Of a DNA stretch of 64,000 nt, positions 21,112 to 30,416 are shown piece after piece (the stretch's first letter is position 1; every line of letters begins with the position of its first letter). The notes below the pieces were generated by a model that was given only the letters and a program-made list of their open reading frames with translations, did no database searches and had not been told where the DNA came from. The translations under genes were made by a program, and so were the position numbers. The DNA comes from Marinimicrococcus flavescens (GTDB taxonomy: Bacteria > Pseudomonadota > Alphaproteobacteria > Geminicoccales > Geminicoccaceae): the NCBI GenBank assembly GCA_029211145.1, contig JARGEQ010000091.1, forward strand, positions 1 to 64,000, given 5' to 3'.

Positions 21112-22134
21112 ATGTCGATCTCTTCACGGCCGTCCGCCGAGGACGGCTCCCGCGCCTGGACCACCCGGCTCGCCCGCTATCGCGAGCCGGTGCTGGGGCG
21201 CGGCATCTTCGAGCTCGCCGTCTCGGCCGCTGCCTTCCTCGCCTCGTGGATCGGCGCATGGCTCAGCCTGCGCGCCGCGTTCTGGCCCGGCATGCTGCTG
21301 ATCCTGCCCGCTGCCGGCTTTCTCGTGCGGCTTTTCATGATCCAGCACGATTGCGGCCACGGCTCGTTCTTCGCCAACCGCCGCCTCAACGACTGGACCG
21401 GCCGGCTTATCGGCATCCTCACCCTGACGCCCTACGGCTACTGGCGGCGGGTGCACAACGTGCATCACTCGACCACCGGCAATCTCGACCGCCGCGGCAC
21501 GGGCGACGTGTGGACCCTGACGGTGCGCGAGTACGAGGCGCTGCCGCTGCTCGGCCGGCTGCGCTACCGGCTCGCCCGCAACCCGCTGGTGCTGTTCGGC
21601 CTGGGCCCGATCTGGGTGTTCCTGCTGAGCTACCGTCTGCCGCTGGGCTATCTGCGCGGCCGCGAGATGTGGATGAGCACGCTCGCCACCAACCTCGCCG
21701 TGGCGGCCCTGATCGCCGGCCTCATGATGCTGATCGGCGTGGGGCCCTTCCTCGCCATCCACCTGCCGGTCATGCTGCTGGCGGCCACCGCCGGGGTCTG
21801 GCTGTTCTACGTCCAGCACCAGTACGAGGACACCTACTGGGAGGACCAGAAGGGCTGGGACTTCCATGACGGCGCCCTGCACGGCAGCTCGCACTACGAC
21901 CTGCCGACGCCGCTGCGCTGGCTGACCCTCAATATCGGCATGCACCACATTCACCATTTGTGCAGCCGCATCCCCAGCTACCGGCTGCCCGAGGTGCTGC
22001 GCGACCATCCCGAGCTGCGCGAGGTCGGCCGCATCACCTTGCGCCAGAGCCTGGGCTGTCTGCGCCTCAATCTGTGGTGCGAGCAGCGCCGCCGGCTGGT
22101 GAGCTTCAGGCAGGCCCGCCTGGCGGCCGCCTGA
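21112..22134 (+). CDS. Membrane fatty acid desaturase
   Basis: Di-iron membrane desaturase, 340 residues, introducing a double bond into lipid acyl chains. All three histidine boxes are present: HDCGH at 79-83, HNVHH at 115-119 and HHIHH at 278-282. Hydrophobic pairs flank the boxes (about 34-75, 155-178, 193-235). The pattern resembles omega-6/delta-12 desaturases (GMHHIHH, SRIPSYRL), but regiospecificity cannot be read. The ATG at 21112 is the second in-frame start; no clear ribosome binding site helps the choice. It converges with a sugar kinase gene 19 bases away. Confidence 0.88.
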   Translation: MSISSRPSAEDGSRAWTTRLARYREPVLGRGIFELAVSAAAFLASWIGAWLSLRAAFWPGMLLILPAAGFLVRLFMIQHDCGHGSFFANRRLNDWTGRLIGILTLTPYGYWRRVHNVHHSTTGNLDRRGTGDVWTLTVREYEALPLLGRLRYRLARNPLVLFGLGPIWVFLLSYRLPLGYLRGREMWMSTLATNLAVAALIAGLMMLIGVGPFLAIHLPVMLLAATAGVWLFYVQHQYEDTYWEDQKGWDFHDGALHGSSHYDLPTPLRWLTLNIGMHHIHHLCSRIPSYRLPEVLRDHPELREVGRITLRQSLGCLRLNLWCEQRRRLVSFRQARLAAA

Positions 22135-22153
22135 GCCGCCGGGTCGCGAGGCT

Positions 22154-23053
22154 TCAGGTGGAGCCGAGCAGGGCCTCCACCTCGGCCCGCCCCGGATAGG
22201 CCTCGCGGCCGCCCGGGCGGGTCACCTTCAAGGCCGCTGTCGCTGCGGCGAAACGCAGCGAGGCGGTCCATGCCTGGCCCTCCGCGAGGGCCAGCGCCAA
22301 GGCGCCGTGGAAGGCGTCGCCGGCCCCCATCGTGTCGACCGCGGTGACCGCGAAGCCCGGCAGCAGCTCGAGCCGCTCGCCGTCGCGCCAGAGCACGCCA
22401 TCGGCCCCCAGCGTCACCGCCAGCAGCCCGCCGGTGCGGGCCGCGGCCCACGCCAGGCCCTCCTCGACGCCGCTGCAGCCGGTGGCCTTCTTGAGCCCGT
22501 CGCGGCTGAAGACGACGTGGCTCGCCGCCCCGAGGATCCGCGCGGCGAACGCGGAGGCGAGCGGATGGTCGATGTCGGCCACTGCCGGCACGCCGCGCCG
22601 GCGGGCGAGTTCCAGCCCCGCGGCCGCGGCGGCCGGCCAGCGGCAGTCGGCCATCAACGCGTCGAAGACGCCGAAGCCCGCCTCGGCCGGGGCCGGTGCC
22701 TCCTCCAGAAGGCGCCGGTCGGTGTGATTGAAGAGCAGCCGCTCGCCATCCTCCGCCACCGCGATGGCCGAGATCGAGGAGGGCAGCCCCGCCACCCGCT
22801 CGACGGCACCGGTCGCCACGCCGCAGGCATCCAGCTCGGCCAGAATGGCGGCCCCCGCCGGATCGCCGCCGATGCGGCTCATCAAGAGCGCCTCAGCGCC
22901 GAGCCGCGCCACCGCGCAGGCGGCGTTGGCCGCCATGCCGCCACCCACCATGCGGTAGCCCCGGGCCAGATGCTTGCCGGGCTCGAGCGGCAGCGCGGCG
23001 AAGTCGAAGACCTGGTCGAGCACGGCGTGCCCGACGCACAGGACGCGCGTCAT
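22154..23053 (-). CDS. PfkB-family sugar kinase
   Basis: Ribokinase-family carbohydrate kinase, 299 residues. The N-terminal GHAVLDQVF, GGGMAANAACAVARLG with the substrate-binding GG, SRIGGDPAG and the catalytic GAGDAFHGALALALA with the base Asp are all present. The substrate is unknown; related alphaproteobacterial enzymes act on ribose, 2-keto-3-deoxygluconate or sulfofructose. It follows the HAD phosphatase gene by 48 bases on the same strand and probably shares its transcript. Confidence 0.87.
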   Translation of the reverse strand: MTRVLCVGHAVLDQVFDFAALPLEPGKHLARGYRMVGGGMAANAACAVARLGAEALLMSRIGGDPAGAAILAELDACGVATGAVERVAGLPSSISAIAVAEDGERLLFNHTDRRLLEEAPAPAEAGFGVFDALMADCRWPAAAAAGLELARRRGVPAVADIDHPLASAFAARILGAASHVVFSRDGLKKATGCSGVEEGLAWAAARTGGLLAVTLGADGVLWRDGERLELLPGFAVTAVDTMGAGDAFHGALALALAEGQAWTASLRFAAATAALKVTRPGGREAYPGRAEVEALLGST

Positions 23054-23101
23054 GCGGTGACTGCCTTTCCTTGACGTGCCATGACGGGCGGGGTGCCGTC
23101 C

Positions 23102-23971
23102 CTACCAGCGGAAGGCCGGCACCACCCACGCGGCGCGGGCCTCGTGCCGGCGGGCGAGCTCGGCCACGGCCTGCTCGCAGGCTTCGCCCTCGAGGCCGTC
23201 GAGCTCGGCCGCGTGCAGGCCGCCGGCCACGAAGCAGGCGTCGATGCCGGCATTGTTGGCGCCCTTGACGTCATGCTCGAAACTGTCGCCCACTGCGACG
23301 ATCCGCTCGCGGGCGACGCCGTCCAGGATCTCGAAGCAGGCGTCGTAGATCGGCCGGTGCGGCTTGCCGACATAGAGGACCTGTCCGTCCTGCACCGCGT
23401 GATAGGCTGCCAGCGCGCCCGGCGCCAGCACCAGCCCGTCGCTGCTGGGGGCCCAGTGGTCGGGGTTCGAGCAGAGCAGCGGCAGGCCGCGCCGGGCCGC
23501 GACGTCGAGGGCGGCCTTGTAGTCCTCGAGGCCCATCTCCGGACTGTCGACGCCCGAGGCGAAGAGGAAATCGGCCTCGTGCGGGTCCTCGACCAGCTCG
23601 ACCCCAAGCCCCTCGACCACCGCGCGGTCGCCGCCGCGGGTGATCAGGTAGCAGCGCCGGCCGAGCCCGTCGAAGGGCGGCAGGCCGCGGGAGAGCACCC
23701 GCCAGGCAGCCTCGCCCGAGGTCACGATCCCGTCGAAGTCGGCGGGCTCGAAGCCGAGATGGGCCAGCATTGCGCGGTTGTGGGCGGCGCGCCGGCCGGA
23801 GTTGGAGAGCAGCGCCACCCGCTTGCCCGCCTCTTTCAGGCGATGCACCGCCTCGACGGCGCCGGGATAGGGTTGCGATCCGTTGTGGAGCACGCCCCAC
23901 TGGTCGAGGATGAAGGCATCGTAGCGGTCGGCGAGGACGCCGATTCCGCCGGCGAGACGCGGCGCGGTCAT
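23102..23971 (-). CDS. HAD-family sugar-phosphatase-like hydrolase
   Basis: HAD superfamily subfamily IIA protein (NagD-like, TIGR01459 type), 289 residues. The nucleophile motif is FILDQWGVLHNG with Asp23, motif II is LLSNSGR, and motif IV is AVGDSFEHDVKGANNAG; the Lys of motif III is in YVGKPHRPIY. Family members remove phosphate from small sugar or nucleotide phosphates. The ATG at 23971 removes a polar upstream extension. The pairing with a sugar kinase suggests a shared carbohydrate route. Confidence 0.87.
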   Translation of the reverse strand: MTAPRLAGGIGVLADRYDAFILDQWGVLHNGSQPYPGAVEAVHRLKEAGKRVALLSNSGRRAAHNRAMLAHLGFEPADFDGIVTSGEAAWRVLSRGLPPFDGLGRRCYLITRGGDRAVVEGLGVELVEDPHEADFLFASGVDSPEMGLEDYKAALDVAARRGLPLLCSNPDHWAPSSDGLVLAPGALAAYHAVQDGQVLYVGKPHRPIYDACFEILDGVARERIVAVGDSFEHDVKGANNAGIDACFVAGGLHAAELDGLEGEACEQAVAELARRHEARAAWVVPAFRW

Positions 23972-24080
23972 GGCAGGGCCTCTTTGCTGGAAGCTCGCGG
24001 GCTGGCGCCTAGGTAGGCCAGCGGGCACCGCGCGACAACGGCCGCGGCGGCGGCTGCATGGACAGGAGCGGGAGGACGGT

Positions 24081-24839
24081 ATGAGCGGCTACGATCTCGG
24101 CCTCGAGGGCAAGCGGGTGCTGGTCACCGGCGGCAGCAGCGGCATCGGTGCCGCAGCGGTGCGCGCCTTCGCCGCGGCAGGAGCGAGGGTAGCGCTGCAC
24201 TGGCATGCCCACGAGGAGGACGCGGACAGGCTCGCCCGGGAGACCGGGGCGGCGGCGCTCCTGCGTGGCGACTTCCGGGCGATGGGCGAGGTGCGCCGCA
24301 CCGTGGTGGAGGCGGTCGCGGCGCTGGGCGGCCTCGACGTGCTGGTCAACAATGCCGGCCACATGGTGGCCCGCGTTCCGCTGGCCGACATGCAGCCCGA
24401 GGATCTCGACGCCGTCTTCGACCTCAACGCCCGCTCGGTGGTGGTGGCCTGCCGCGAGGCCCTGCCGGCGCTGCGCCAGAGCCGCGGCAGCATCGTCAAC
24501 GTCACCTCGATCTCGGCGCGCACCGGCGGCAGCGCCGGCTCCAGCCTCTACAGCGCCGCCAAGGCGTTCGTCTCGACCTTCACCCGCTCGCTGGCGGCCG
24601 AGCTGGCCTCCGAGGGGATCCGGGTCAACGCCGTCTCGCCCGGCACCATCACCACGCGCTTCCACGAGGTCTACTCCACCCCCGACAAGCTGGAGGCCAC
24701 CCGCAGGCGGATCCCGCTCCAGCGGCTGGGCACTGCCGAGGACTGCGCCGGGGCCTTCCTCTACCTCGCCTCGCCGCGGCTCGGCGGCTACGTCACCGGT
24801 CAGGTCCTCGAGGTCAATGGCGGCCAGCTCATGCCGTGA
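24081..24839 (+). CDS. Short-chain dehydrogenase/reductase
   Basis: Classical SDR oxidoreductase, 252 residues. Cofactor motif TGGSSGIG near 17-24, NNAGH near 90, catalytic Ser in TSISART, and YSAAK with the catalytic Tyr and Lys. The C-terminal GYVTGQVLEVNGGQLMP is typical of FabG-like sugar or ketone reductases. GGGAGG lies 5 bases before the ATG. It diverges from the HAD gene, so it may belong to the same carbohydrate route, but the substrate is unknown. Confidence 0.88.
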   Translation: MSGYDLGLEGKRVLVTGGSSGIGAAAVRAFAAAGARVALHWHAHEEDADRLARETGAAALLRGDFRAMGEVRRTVVEAVAALGGLDVLVNNAGHMVARVPLADMQPEDLDAVFDLNARSVVVACREALPALRQSRGSIVNVTSISARTGGSAGSSLYSAAKAFVSTFTRSLAAELASEGIRVNAVSPGTITTRFHEVYSTPDKLEATRRRIPLQRLGTAEDCAGAFLYLASPRLGGYVTGQVLEVNGGQLMP

Positions 24840-25054
24840 GACGGGCGGCGCAACCGCCGGCGGCTGAACCAGATCCGCGGCGCTGCCGGCGGTGCGGCAC
24901 CGGGCAGGATCCGGGGGAGGCGGCACTTTTGGTGATGCCGAACGGTTATGGTGTCGGCATCATCCAGGACGTGGATGGCGGCGTACGACCTGACTGAGGC
25001 GGGCAGCCCGCCGTCGCGGGCGGCGGTCGCGTCGGGGCAGCGGGCGGGGAGCGG

Positions 25055-25969
25055 ATGGGCGGAGGCAGGAAGGACCGGCAGGGCGGCATGATCCAGCGCG
25101 CTCTCGCATCTCTGCGGGGAATGGTCGGCCGCGTGCCGGGCGCGCCCGTCTTCCTCCAGGCCTTCATCAACTATGTCCGGCACGAGAGCGCCAACCAGGC
25201 GGGGCACGTGGCGTTCTCGGTGGTGCTCGCGATGTTCCCCTTCGTGCTGTTCCTCTCCAAGGCGGCGAGCCTGCTGGGCGAGCCCGGCGCCGCGGCGGAG
25301 CTCATCAAGACCCTGCTGGACTACGCGCCGCCGGCGGTGGCCCAGGCGCTCGGGCCGGTGGTCGACGAGGTGCTGGGGGAGCCCAGCCGCACTCTCCTGA
25401 CGGTGGGCTTCATCGGCACGCTGTGGGCCGCCTCCTCGGGCGCCCAGGCGATCCGCATCGCCCTCAACCGTGCCTATGGCGTCAAGAAAGGGCTGAGCTT
25501 CTGGAAGGCGCGGATCAAGGTGATGGTCTTCACCTTCCTGGGGACGGTCGCGACCGTGCTGGCCTTCAGCTCGGTGGTGGTGCTGCCCTATCTGGCGACC
25601 CTGCTCGACCAGGTGGTCGACGAGCCGGTGCTGCAGGGCTGGTTGTGGCTGTTCGTCCGCTATGGCGTGGCCTTCGTGGTGCTCGTGGTGCTCTATACCG
25701 TCTGCTACCACTGGCTGCCCGATCTGCCGCAGCGCTGGCGCACCGTCCTTCCGGGCGCTCTCGTCGGCCCCGTCCTGTGGCTGGCCGCCGCCGCCCTGCT
25801 GTCCTGGACGCTGCGCGGGGTCGGCAAGCTCACCCCCGTCTACGGCAGCTTCGCCGGCACCATCGCCACGCTGATCTTCCTCTATGTGAGCGCTGTGACC
25901 TTGATTTTCGGGGCGGAGATCAATGGCGTGCTGCGCGGCGAGCGGGCGGGAGCTGACAAAGCGAAATAA
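25055..25969 (+). CDS. YihY/virulence factor BrkB family membrane protein
   Basis: Inner-membrane protein of the YihY/BrkB family, 304 residues with about six hydrophobic segments. Recognised by HESANQAGHVAFSVVLAMFPF at the first helix, the GTLWAASSGAQAIRIALNRAY stretch and the C-terminal YGSFAGTIATLIFLYVSA with GAEIN. These proteins are of unproven function; they are not the RNase BN they were once called. A GGGGAG ribosome binding site is 4-5 bases before the ATG; an internal ATG 11 codons on is also possible. The ligase cluster starts 66 bases downstream on the same strand. Confidence 0.88.
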   Translation: MGGGRKDRQGGMIQRALASLRGMVGRVPGAPVFLQAFINYVRHESANQAGHVAFSVVLAMFPFVLFLSKAASLLGEPGAAAELIKTLLDYAPPAVAQALGPVVDEVLGEPSRTLLTVGFIGTLWAASSGAQAIRIALNRAYGVKKGLSFWKARIKVMVFTFLGTVATVLAFSSVVVLPYLATLLDQVVDEPVLQGWLWLFVRYGVAFVVLVVLYTVCYHWLPDLPQRWRTVLPGALVGPVLWLAAAALLSWTLRGVGKLTPVYGSFAGTIATLIFLYVSAVTLIFGAEINGVLRGERAGADKAK

Positions 25970-26035
25970 GTCTCTCGCGAGCACGCAGAAGTTGTGCTAA
26001 CGCGAATGCCCCATCGTCATCGGGTGCCCTTGTTC

Positions 26036-27502
26036 ATGCCTTTGAACGTCAGTGACGGTCTTGCCCGCCAGGCTCGTGAACGACCCTACGCCGTTGCCGT
26101 GCTGGCCCGTGGCCAGCCCGTTCACTTCGCGACGCTGGAGCGCGCCGTGCGGCGCGCGGCAGCCGCGTTCGTGGCCCGGGGCGTCACGCCCGGCCAGACC
26201 GTCGGGCTGACCTTCGGCCGCCCGCTGTGGCACCTCGTGGCCGCCCTCGCCCTCGCCCGGATCGGGGCGGTGCAGGTGGCGCTCGCACCCACCGATCCAC
26301 CGGCCATGCGCCGTGCCACGGCGCGCGAGCTTGGCGTTGTGCTCGTGGCGGGCGACGTGGCAGATGCCGGCGAGGCCGGCCTGCCGGTGCTCCATTCCGA
26401 TCCCGCGTGGCTCGCCAAGGCAGGGGAGGTGGCGGCGGGGCCGCGGCACGAGGGCGGCTGCCAGCCCTTCATGATCTGCCACTCTTCCGGCACCACCGGC
26501 ACCCGCAAGACCTTCACGCTGAGCCATGCGGACATGCTGGCGCGCTGGCGGCGCCATCCGGCGGCAACCGCCGTGCGTGCCGAGGACGTCTTCTTCTCGC
26601 CCGCCAGGCTCGACTTTGCCACCTGCAAGAGCGCCCTGTTCTGGTGCCTCGGGCAGGGTGCCACCATCGTCTTCGACCGCTGCGCCTCGAGCGAGGAGCT
26701 GGCTGGCCTCCTCGACCGGCACCAGGTCACCTGGTCCGTGATCACCCCCAACGGCCTGGCTGGCCTCGCACGCCTCGCCATGGGGAGCAGGGCCATCCGC
26801 TTTCCGCATCTGCGCGTTCTCACGGTGGGGGGCAGCATCGTGCCGGACGGGCTGCGGCGGGCCGCTCTGGAGAGGGTGAGCGGCAATCTCCTGGTGAGCT
26901 ACGGCACCAACGAAGCCGGCATCATCGCCCAGGTCATGGGGGAGGACGCACTGCGCCACCCCGCGACCGTAGGCCGGGCGCTCGATGGCGTCTCCTGGGA
27001 GATCGTCGACGGGCAGGACCGGCCGGTGGCGCCGGGAACGCCCGGCCATCTGCGGGTTGCCGGGGAGGGAGTGGTCAAGGGCTATGCGGATGCCGCGACC
27101 AGCACGCGCGCCGTTCGCGGCGGTTGGCTCTATCCTGGTGACGTGCTCTCGGCGGACAGCGAGGGACGGCTGACCTTCCACGGGCGCAGCGACGACATGA
27201 TGATCTTCGACGGCATCAACGTCTTCCCGGCCGAGGTCGAGAATGTCCTGCTCGACCACCCCTCGGTACGCGAGGCGGCGGCTTTCCCGCTGTCGGAGCA
27301 GGCAGGCGACCAGATGCCGATGGCGGCGGTGGTGGCGCACGGTCCCGTCGGTGAGGCGGCGCTGCTCGCGCATTGCCGCGACCGGCTGGGGCTGCGTGCC
27401 CCGCGCCGCGTGATGGTTCTCGACGCCATGCCGAGGAACGTCGACGGCAAGATCCTCAAGCGCGAGCTTGCAGCCCGCCTCACGCCCGGGGGCAGTGCGT
27501 GA
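26036..27502 (+). CDS. Adenylate-forming enzyme 1 of 4 (AMP-binding, acyl-CoA ligase-like)
   Basis: First of four tandem ANL-superfamily enzymes, 488 residues with the chosen start. It should activate a carboxylic acid as acyl-adenylate and pass it to CoA or another acceptor. Visible motifs: A3 SSGTTGTRK, A5 YGTNEAG, A7 YPGD, A8 GRSDDMM, and the A10 catalytic lysine in PRNVDGKILKREL near the C-terminus. The N-terminal LNVSDGLARQA matches the MNITDGLSRQA start of the later copies, so the ATG at 26036, two codons earlier, is chosen over an upstream GTG. No carrier-protein or condensation domain is attached. Its stop overlaps the next start (GTGA). Confidence 0.88.
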   Translation: MPLNVSDGLARQARERPYAVAVLARGQPVHFATLERAVRRAAAAFVARGVTPGQTVGLTFGRPLWHLVAALALARIGAVQVALAPTDPPAMRRATARELGVVLVAGDVADAGEAGLPVLHSDPAWLAKAGEVAAGPRHEGGCQPFMICHSSGTTGTRKTFTLSHADMLARWRRHPAATAVRAEDVFFSPARLDFATCKSALFWCLGQGATIVFDRCASSEELAGLLDRHQVTWSVITPNGLAGLARLAMGSRAIRFPHLRVLTVGGSIVPDGLRRAALERVSGNLLVSYGTNEAGIIAQVMGEDALRHPATVGRALDGVSWEIVDGQDRPVAPGTPGHLRVAGEGVVKGYADAATSTRAVRGGWLYPGDVLSADSEGRLTFHGRSDDMMIFDGINVFPAEVENVLLDHPSVREAAAFPLSEQAGDQMPMAAVVAHGPVGEAALLAHCRDRLGLRAPRRVMVLDAMPRNVDGKILKRELAARLTPGGSA

Positions 27503-28959
27503 ACATTGCCGACGGCCTCTCGCGGCAGGCGGCCACGACGCCCTTTGCCGTGGCCGTCGTGCGCGAGGGGCTGCTGCTTCACTATCGCACGTTCGACCAG
27601 GCGGTGTGGCGTGCGGCGACCTTCCTGCGAAAACAGGGGATCGGGCCGGGCGACGTGGTCGGGGTGAGCTGCATCGGGCAGGTCGCCCACCTTCTTGTGG
27701 CTTTCGCGCTGGCACGCATGGGCGCGGTCCAGGTGGCGCTCCCGCTCCACGAGCCGTCCGCGGCGCGCCGCGACCGCGCCGCCTTCTTCGGCGCGGTCGC
27801 GGTGATCGGCGACAATCCGGCGGCCGGCGAGGCAGGCGTGCCGGTGGTGCGCTTCGATACGGCGTGGCTGGCGCCGGACGGCGGTCCGGGCAACTACGAT
27901 GTGCGCAGCGGCGAGGACGATCAGCCCTGGCTCATCGGCCACTCCTCCGGCACGACGGGCGCACCCAAGGCGTTCTCGCTCACCCACCGCGACGCCGTGG
28001 CACGGGCGGCCCGCGAGACGGCGATGACGGCGATCCGCTCCTCCGACGTCTTCCTCTCGCCCATGCGGCTCGATTTTCCTGCCAACAAGCTGCACGCCTT
28101 CAACTGCCTCGCCGCGGGCGCCACCTTCGCCACCGGCCGCCTCGACGCCGAGGGCGCCCTCGTCCGGCTCGCGGAGATGCACCGCGCCACCTACCTCAAC
28201 CTGACGGCGTCCTCCCTCGCGGGCCTCCTGCAGGCCTGCAGCGAGGACGGGGTCCGCCTTCCCTATGTGCGGGTCCTGCGCGCCGGCGCGGGCACCATCG
28301 GCGAGGAGCTGCGCCGCGCCGCGCTGCAGCGCCTCTCGCCGAACCTGGTCGTCACCTATGGCACCAACGAGGGCGGCCTGATCGCCACTGCCGAGCCGCC
28401 GGCGCTGGCACGGCGGATCGGCGCGGCCGGGCGTGCTGTGGCGGGCATTCGCTGGGAGATCGTCGACGAGGCGGACCGGCTGCTGCCGCCGGGCAGCATC
28501 GGCGCGATACGCCTCGCCGGCCCCGGCGTGGCCCGCGGCTACTGGCAGGCCGAGGCCGACGCCCGGCATTTCAGGGACGGCTGGTTCCATCCGGGCGACC
28601 TCGTCTCGTGCGACGCCGACGGGCTGCTGGCCTTTCACGGCCGGGTCGACGATCTCATGAACTTCGACGGGATCAAGATCTATCCCGCCGACATCGAGGA
28701 TCTCCTGCTGACGCACCCTGCCGTCGCCGAGGCGGCGGCCTTCCCGACAAGGCCCGCGCCGGGCTGGGATCTGCCGATGGCGGCTGTGGTGCTCCGGGAG
28801 CAGGCGAGCGAGGACGAGCTGCTCGCCCATTGCCGCGCGCGGCTGGGCATGCGCGCGCCGCGCCGGGTGATGATCGAGCCGCGCATGCCGCGCAACAATA
28901 TCGGCAAGGTTCTCAAGCGTGAGCTGGCGGCACGGCTCGAGGCGATGGCAGACACATGA
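27499..28959 (+). CDS. Adenylate-forming enzyme 2 of 4 (AMP-binding, acyl-CoA ligase-like)
   Basis: Second tandem copy, 486 residues, start GTG overlapping the stop of copy 1 (GTGA). The start is confirmed by the family N-terminus VNIADGLSRQA. Motifs: SSGTTGAPK, YGTNEGG, HPGD, GRVDDLMNFDGIKIYPADIE, and the catalytic lysine in PRNNIGKVLKREL. Compared with copies 3 and 4 it keeps Glu after YGTN. Substrate-pocket residues differ between the copies (for example LDFPANKLHAFN here), which suggests different acids. Translation is coupled to copy 3 by an ATGA overlap. Confidence 0.88.
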   Translation: MNIADGLSRQAATTPFAVAVVREGLLLHYRTFDQAVWRAATFLRKQGIGPGDVVGVSCIGQVAHLLVAFALARMGAVQVALPLHEPSAARRDRAAFFGAVAVIGDNPAAGEAGVPVVRFDTAWLAPDGGPGNYDVRSGEDDQPWLIGHSSGTTGAPKAFSLTHRDAVARAARETAMTAIRSSDVFLSPMRLDFPANKLHAFNCLAAGATFATGRLDAEGALVRLAEMHRATYLNLTASSLAGLLQACSEDGVRLPYVRVLRAGAGTIGEELRRAALQRLSPNLVVTYGTNEGGLIATAEPPALARRIGAAGRAVAGIRWEIVDEADRLLPPGSIGAIRLAGPGVARGYWQAEADARHFRDGWFHPGDLVSCDADGLLAFHGRVDDLMNFDGIKIYPADIEDLLLTHPAVAEAAAFPTRPAPGWDLPMAAVVLREQASEDELLAHCRARLGMRAPRRVMIEPRMPRNNIGKVLKRELAARLEAMADT

Positions 28960-30416
28960 ACATCACCGATGGCCTTTCCCGGCAGGCGGCCCTGCAGCCC
29001 TGGGCCGTGGCCGTGCTGCTCGACAGCAGGATCGTGCACTACATCACCCTCGAGCGGATGGTGTGGCAGGCGGCATCCTGGCTCCGGCGCCAGGGCGTCG
29101 AACGCGGCCAGGTGGTTGGTCTGACCCTGGCGAACCCGCTCACCCATCTGGTGGTGGCGCTGGCGCTTGCCCGGTTCGGCGCGCTGCAGGTGACACTGGC
29201 TCCCGCCGAGCCGGCCACGGCGCGGCGGCGGATGGCGGCGTTGGCGGGTGTGTCGCTGGTGGTGGCAGACGCCGAGGATGCCGGCGAGGCGGGCCTGCCG
29301 GTGCTGCGCCCCGAAGCCGGCTGGCTCGCCGGCGACGGCCCGGTGGCGCACGGGCTGCGCCACGAGGGCGGTGCAGAGCCGTGGATCATCTGCCAGTCCT
29401 CCGGCACCACGGGCGAGCCCAAGCTCTTTCGGATGAGCCACGAGGAGGCGTCGGCCCGAAACCGGCGGCGCGAGCTGGCGGTGCTCGTGCCGGGGCCGAA
29501 CGAGGTCTTCTTCTCCCCGGTAACGCTCGACTTCCCGTCATGGAAGCTTTTCGTCGTGGGTTGCCTCGGCCAGGGCGGGTGCCTGGTTCTGGACCGGCAG
29601 GCCAATGCCGGCGAGGCCGCCCGGCTGCTGGACGCGAGGCGGGTGAGCCACCTTTTCGCGCCGCCCCCCTGGATCGCGGCCCTCTTGAGGAGCTACCCCG
29701 GGCAGGGACCGCGCTTTCCCGCCCTGCGGGTCCTCGGCCTTACAGCGGGGGCGTCCGACGAGCCCCTGCGCAAGGCGATCCTCGAGCGCCTCTCGAAGAA
29801 CCTCTTCGTGGCCTACGGCACCAACGACGCAGGCGGCATCTCCATCGCCGGCCCGGCGGTGGTGGCGGAGCATCCCGGCACCATCGGCACCGTGGTCGAG
29901 GGGCTGCGCTGGCAGGTCGTCGACGAGGAGGACAGACCCGTCCCGCCAGGCGTTACCGGCCGTCTGAGGGTGGCCGGGCCCGGCGTCGTGCAGGACTATC
30001 TCGATGCCGGGCTCACCGCGCTCCACGTCAAGGACGGCTGGTTCTATCCGGGGGATGCCGTCTCGGCCGACCCCGAAGGTCGTCTGCGCTTCCATGGCCG
30101 CGTCGACGACATGATGATCCTGGACGGCATCAACATCTATCCCGCGGAGATCGAGGAGGTCCTGCTCGCCCACCCGGCGGTGGCCGAGGCGGCCGCTTTC
30201 CCGCTGCGCGTCTTCTCGGGCCGCGACGTGCCGATGGCGGCAGTGGTGCTGCGCCATGCAGCGGAGGAGGCCGGGCTGCTCGCCTGGGCCCGGGAGCGGC
30301 TCGGGGTGCGGGTGCCGCAGCGGATCTTCGTTCTCGACGCCTTGCCGAAGAGCAGTGTCGGCAAGGTCCTCAGGCGCGAGCTGGCCGCGCGCCTCCGCAG
30401 GAACGCAGACGCATGA
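28956..30416 (+). CDS. Adenylate-forming enzyme 3 of 4 (AMP-binding, acyl-CoA ligase-like)
   Basis: Third tandem copy, 486 residues, start ATG overlapping the stop of copy 2 (ATGA). Motif positions: SSGTTGEPK at 148-156, YGTND at 287-291, GRVDDMM at 381-387, catalytic Lys470 in LPKSSVGKVLRREL. The acidic residue after YGTN is Asp rather than the usual Glu. By hand count it is about two-thirds identical to copy 4 over the first 105 residues, so these two are the youngest pair. It is a stand-alone enzyme with N- and C-terminal ANL subdomains and nothing else. Confidence 0.88.
   Translation: MNITDGLSRQAALQPWAVAVLLDSRIVHYITLERMVWQAASWLRRQGVERGQVVGLTLANPLTHLVVALALARFGALQVTLAPAEPATARRRMAALAGVSLVVADAEDAGEAGLPVLRPEAGWLAGDGPVAHGLRHEGGAEPWIICQSSGTTGEPKLFRMSHEEASARNRRRELAVLVPGPNEVFFSPVTLDFPSWKLFVVGCLGQGGCLVLDRQANAGEAARLLDARRVSHLFAPPPWIAALLRSYPGQGPRFPALRVLGLTAGASDEPLRKAILERLSKNLFVAYGTNDAGGISIAGPAVVAEHPGTIGTVVEGLRWQVVDEEDRPVPPGVTGRLRVAGPGVVQDYLDAGLTALHVKDGWFYPGDAVSADPEGRLRFHGRVDDMMILDGINIYPAEIEEVLLAHPAVAEAAAFPLRVFSGRDVPMAAVVLRHAAEEAGLLAWARERLGVRVPQRIFVLDALPKSSVGKVLRRELAARLRRNADA

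Noticed and set aside
25055..25969. RNase BN as identity for the YihY/BrkB protein
   Set aside because: The old name came from an error; RNase BN is a metallo-beta-lactamase protein and this one is a polytopic membrane protein.
28919..30412. A possible giant fusion joining ligase copies 3 and 4 in one frame
   Set aside because: The first half of that frame is an Arg/Gly/Ala-rich shadow of copy 3. Copy 4 has its own ATG, overlap and conserved N-terminus.
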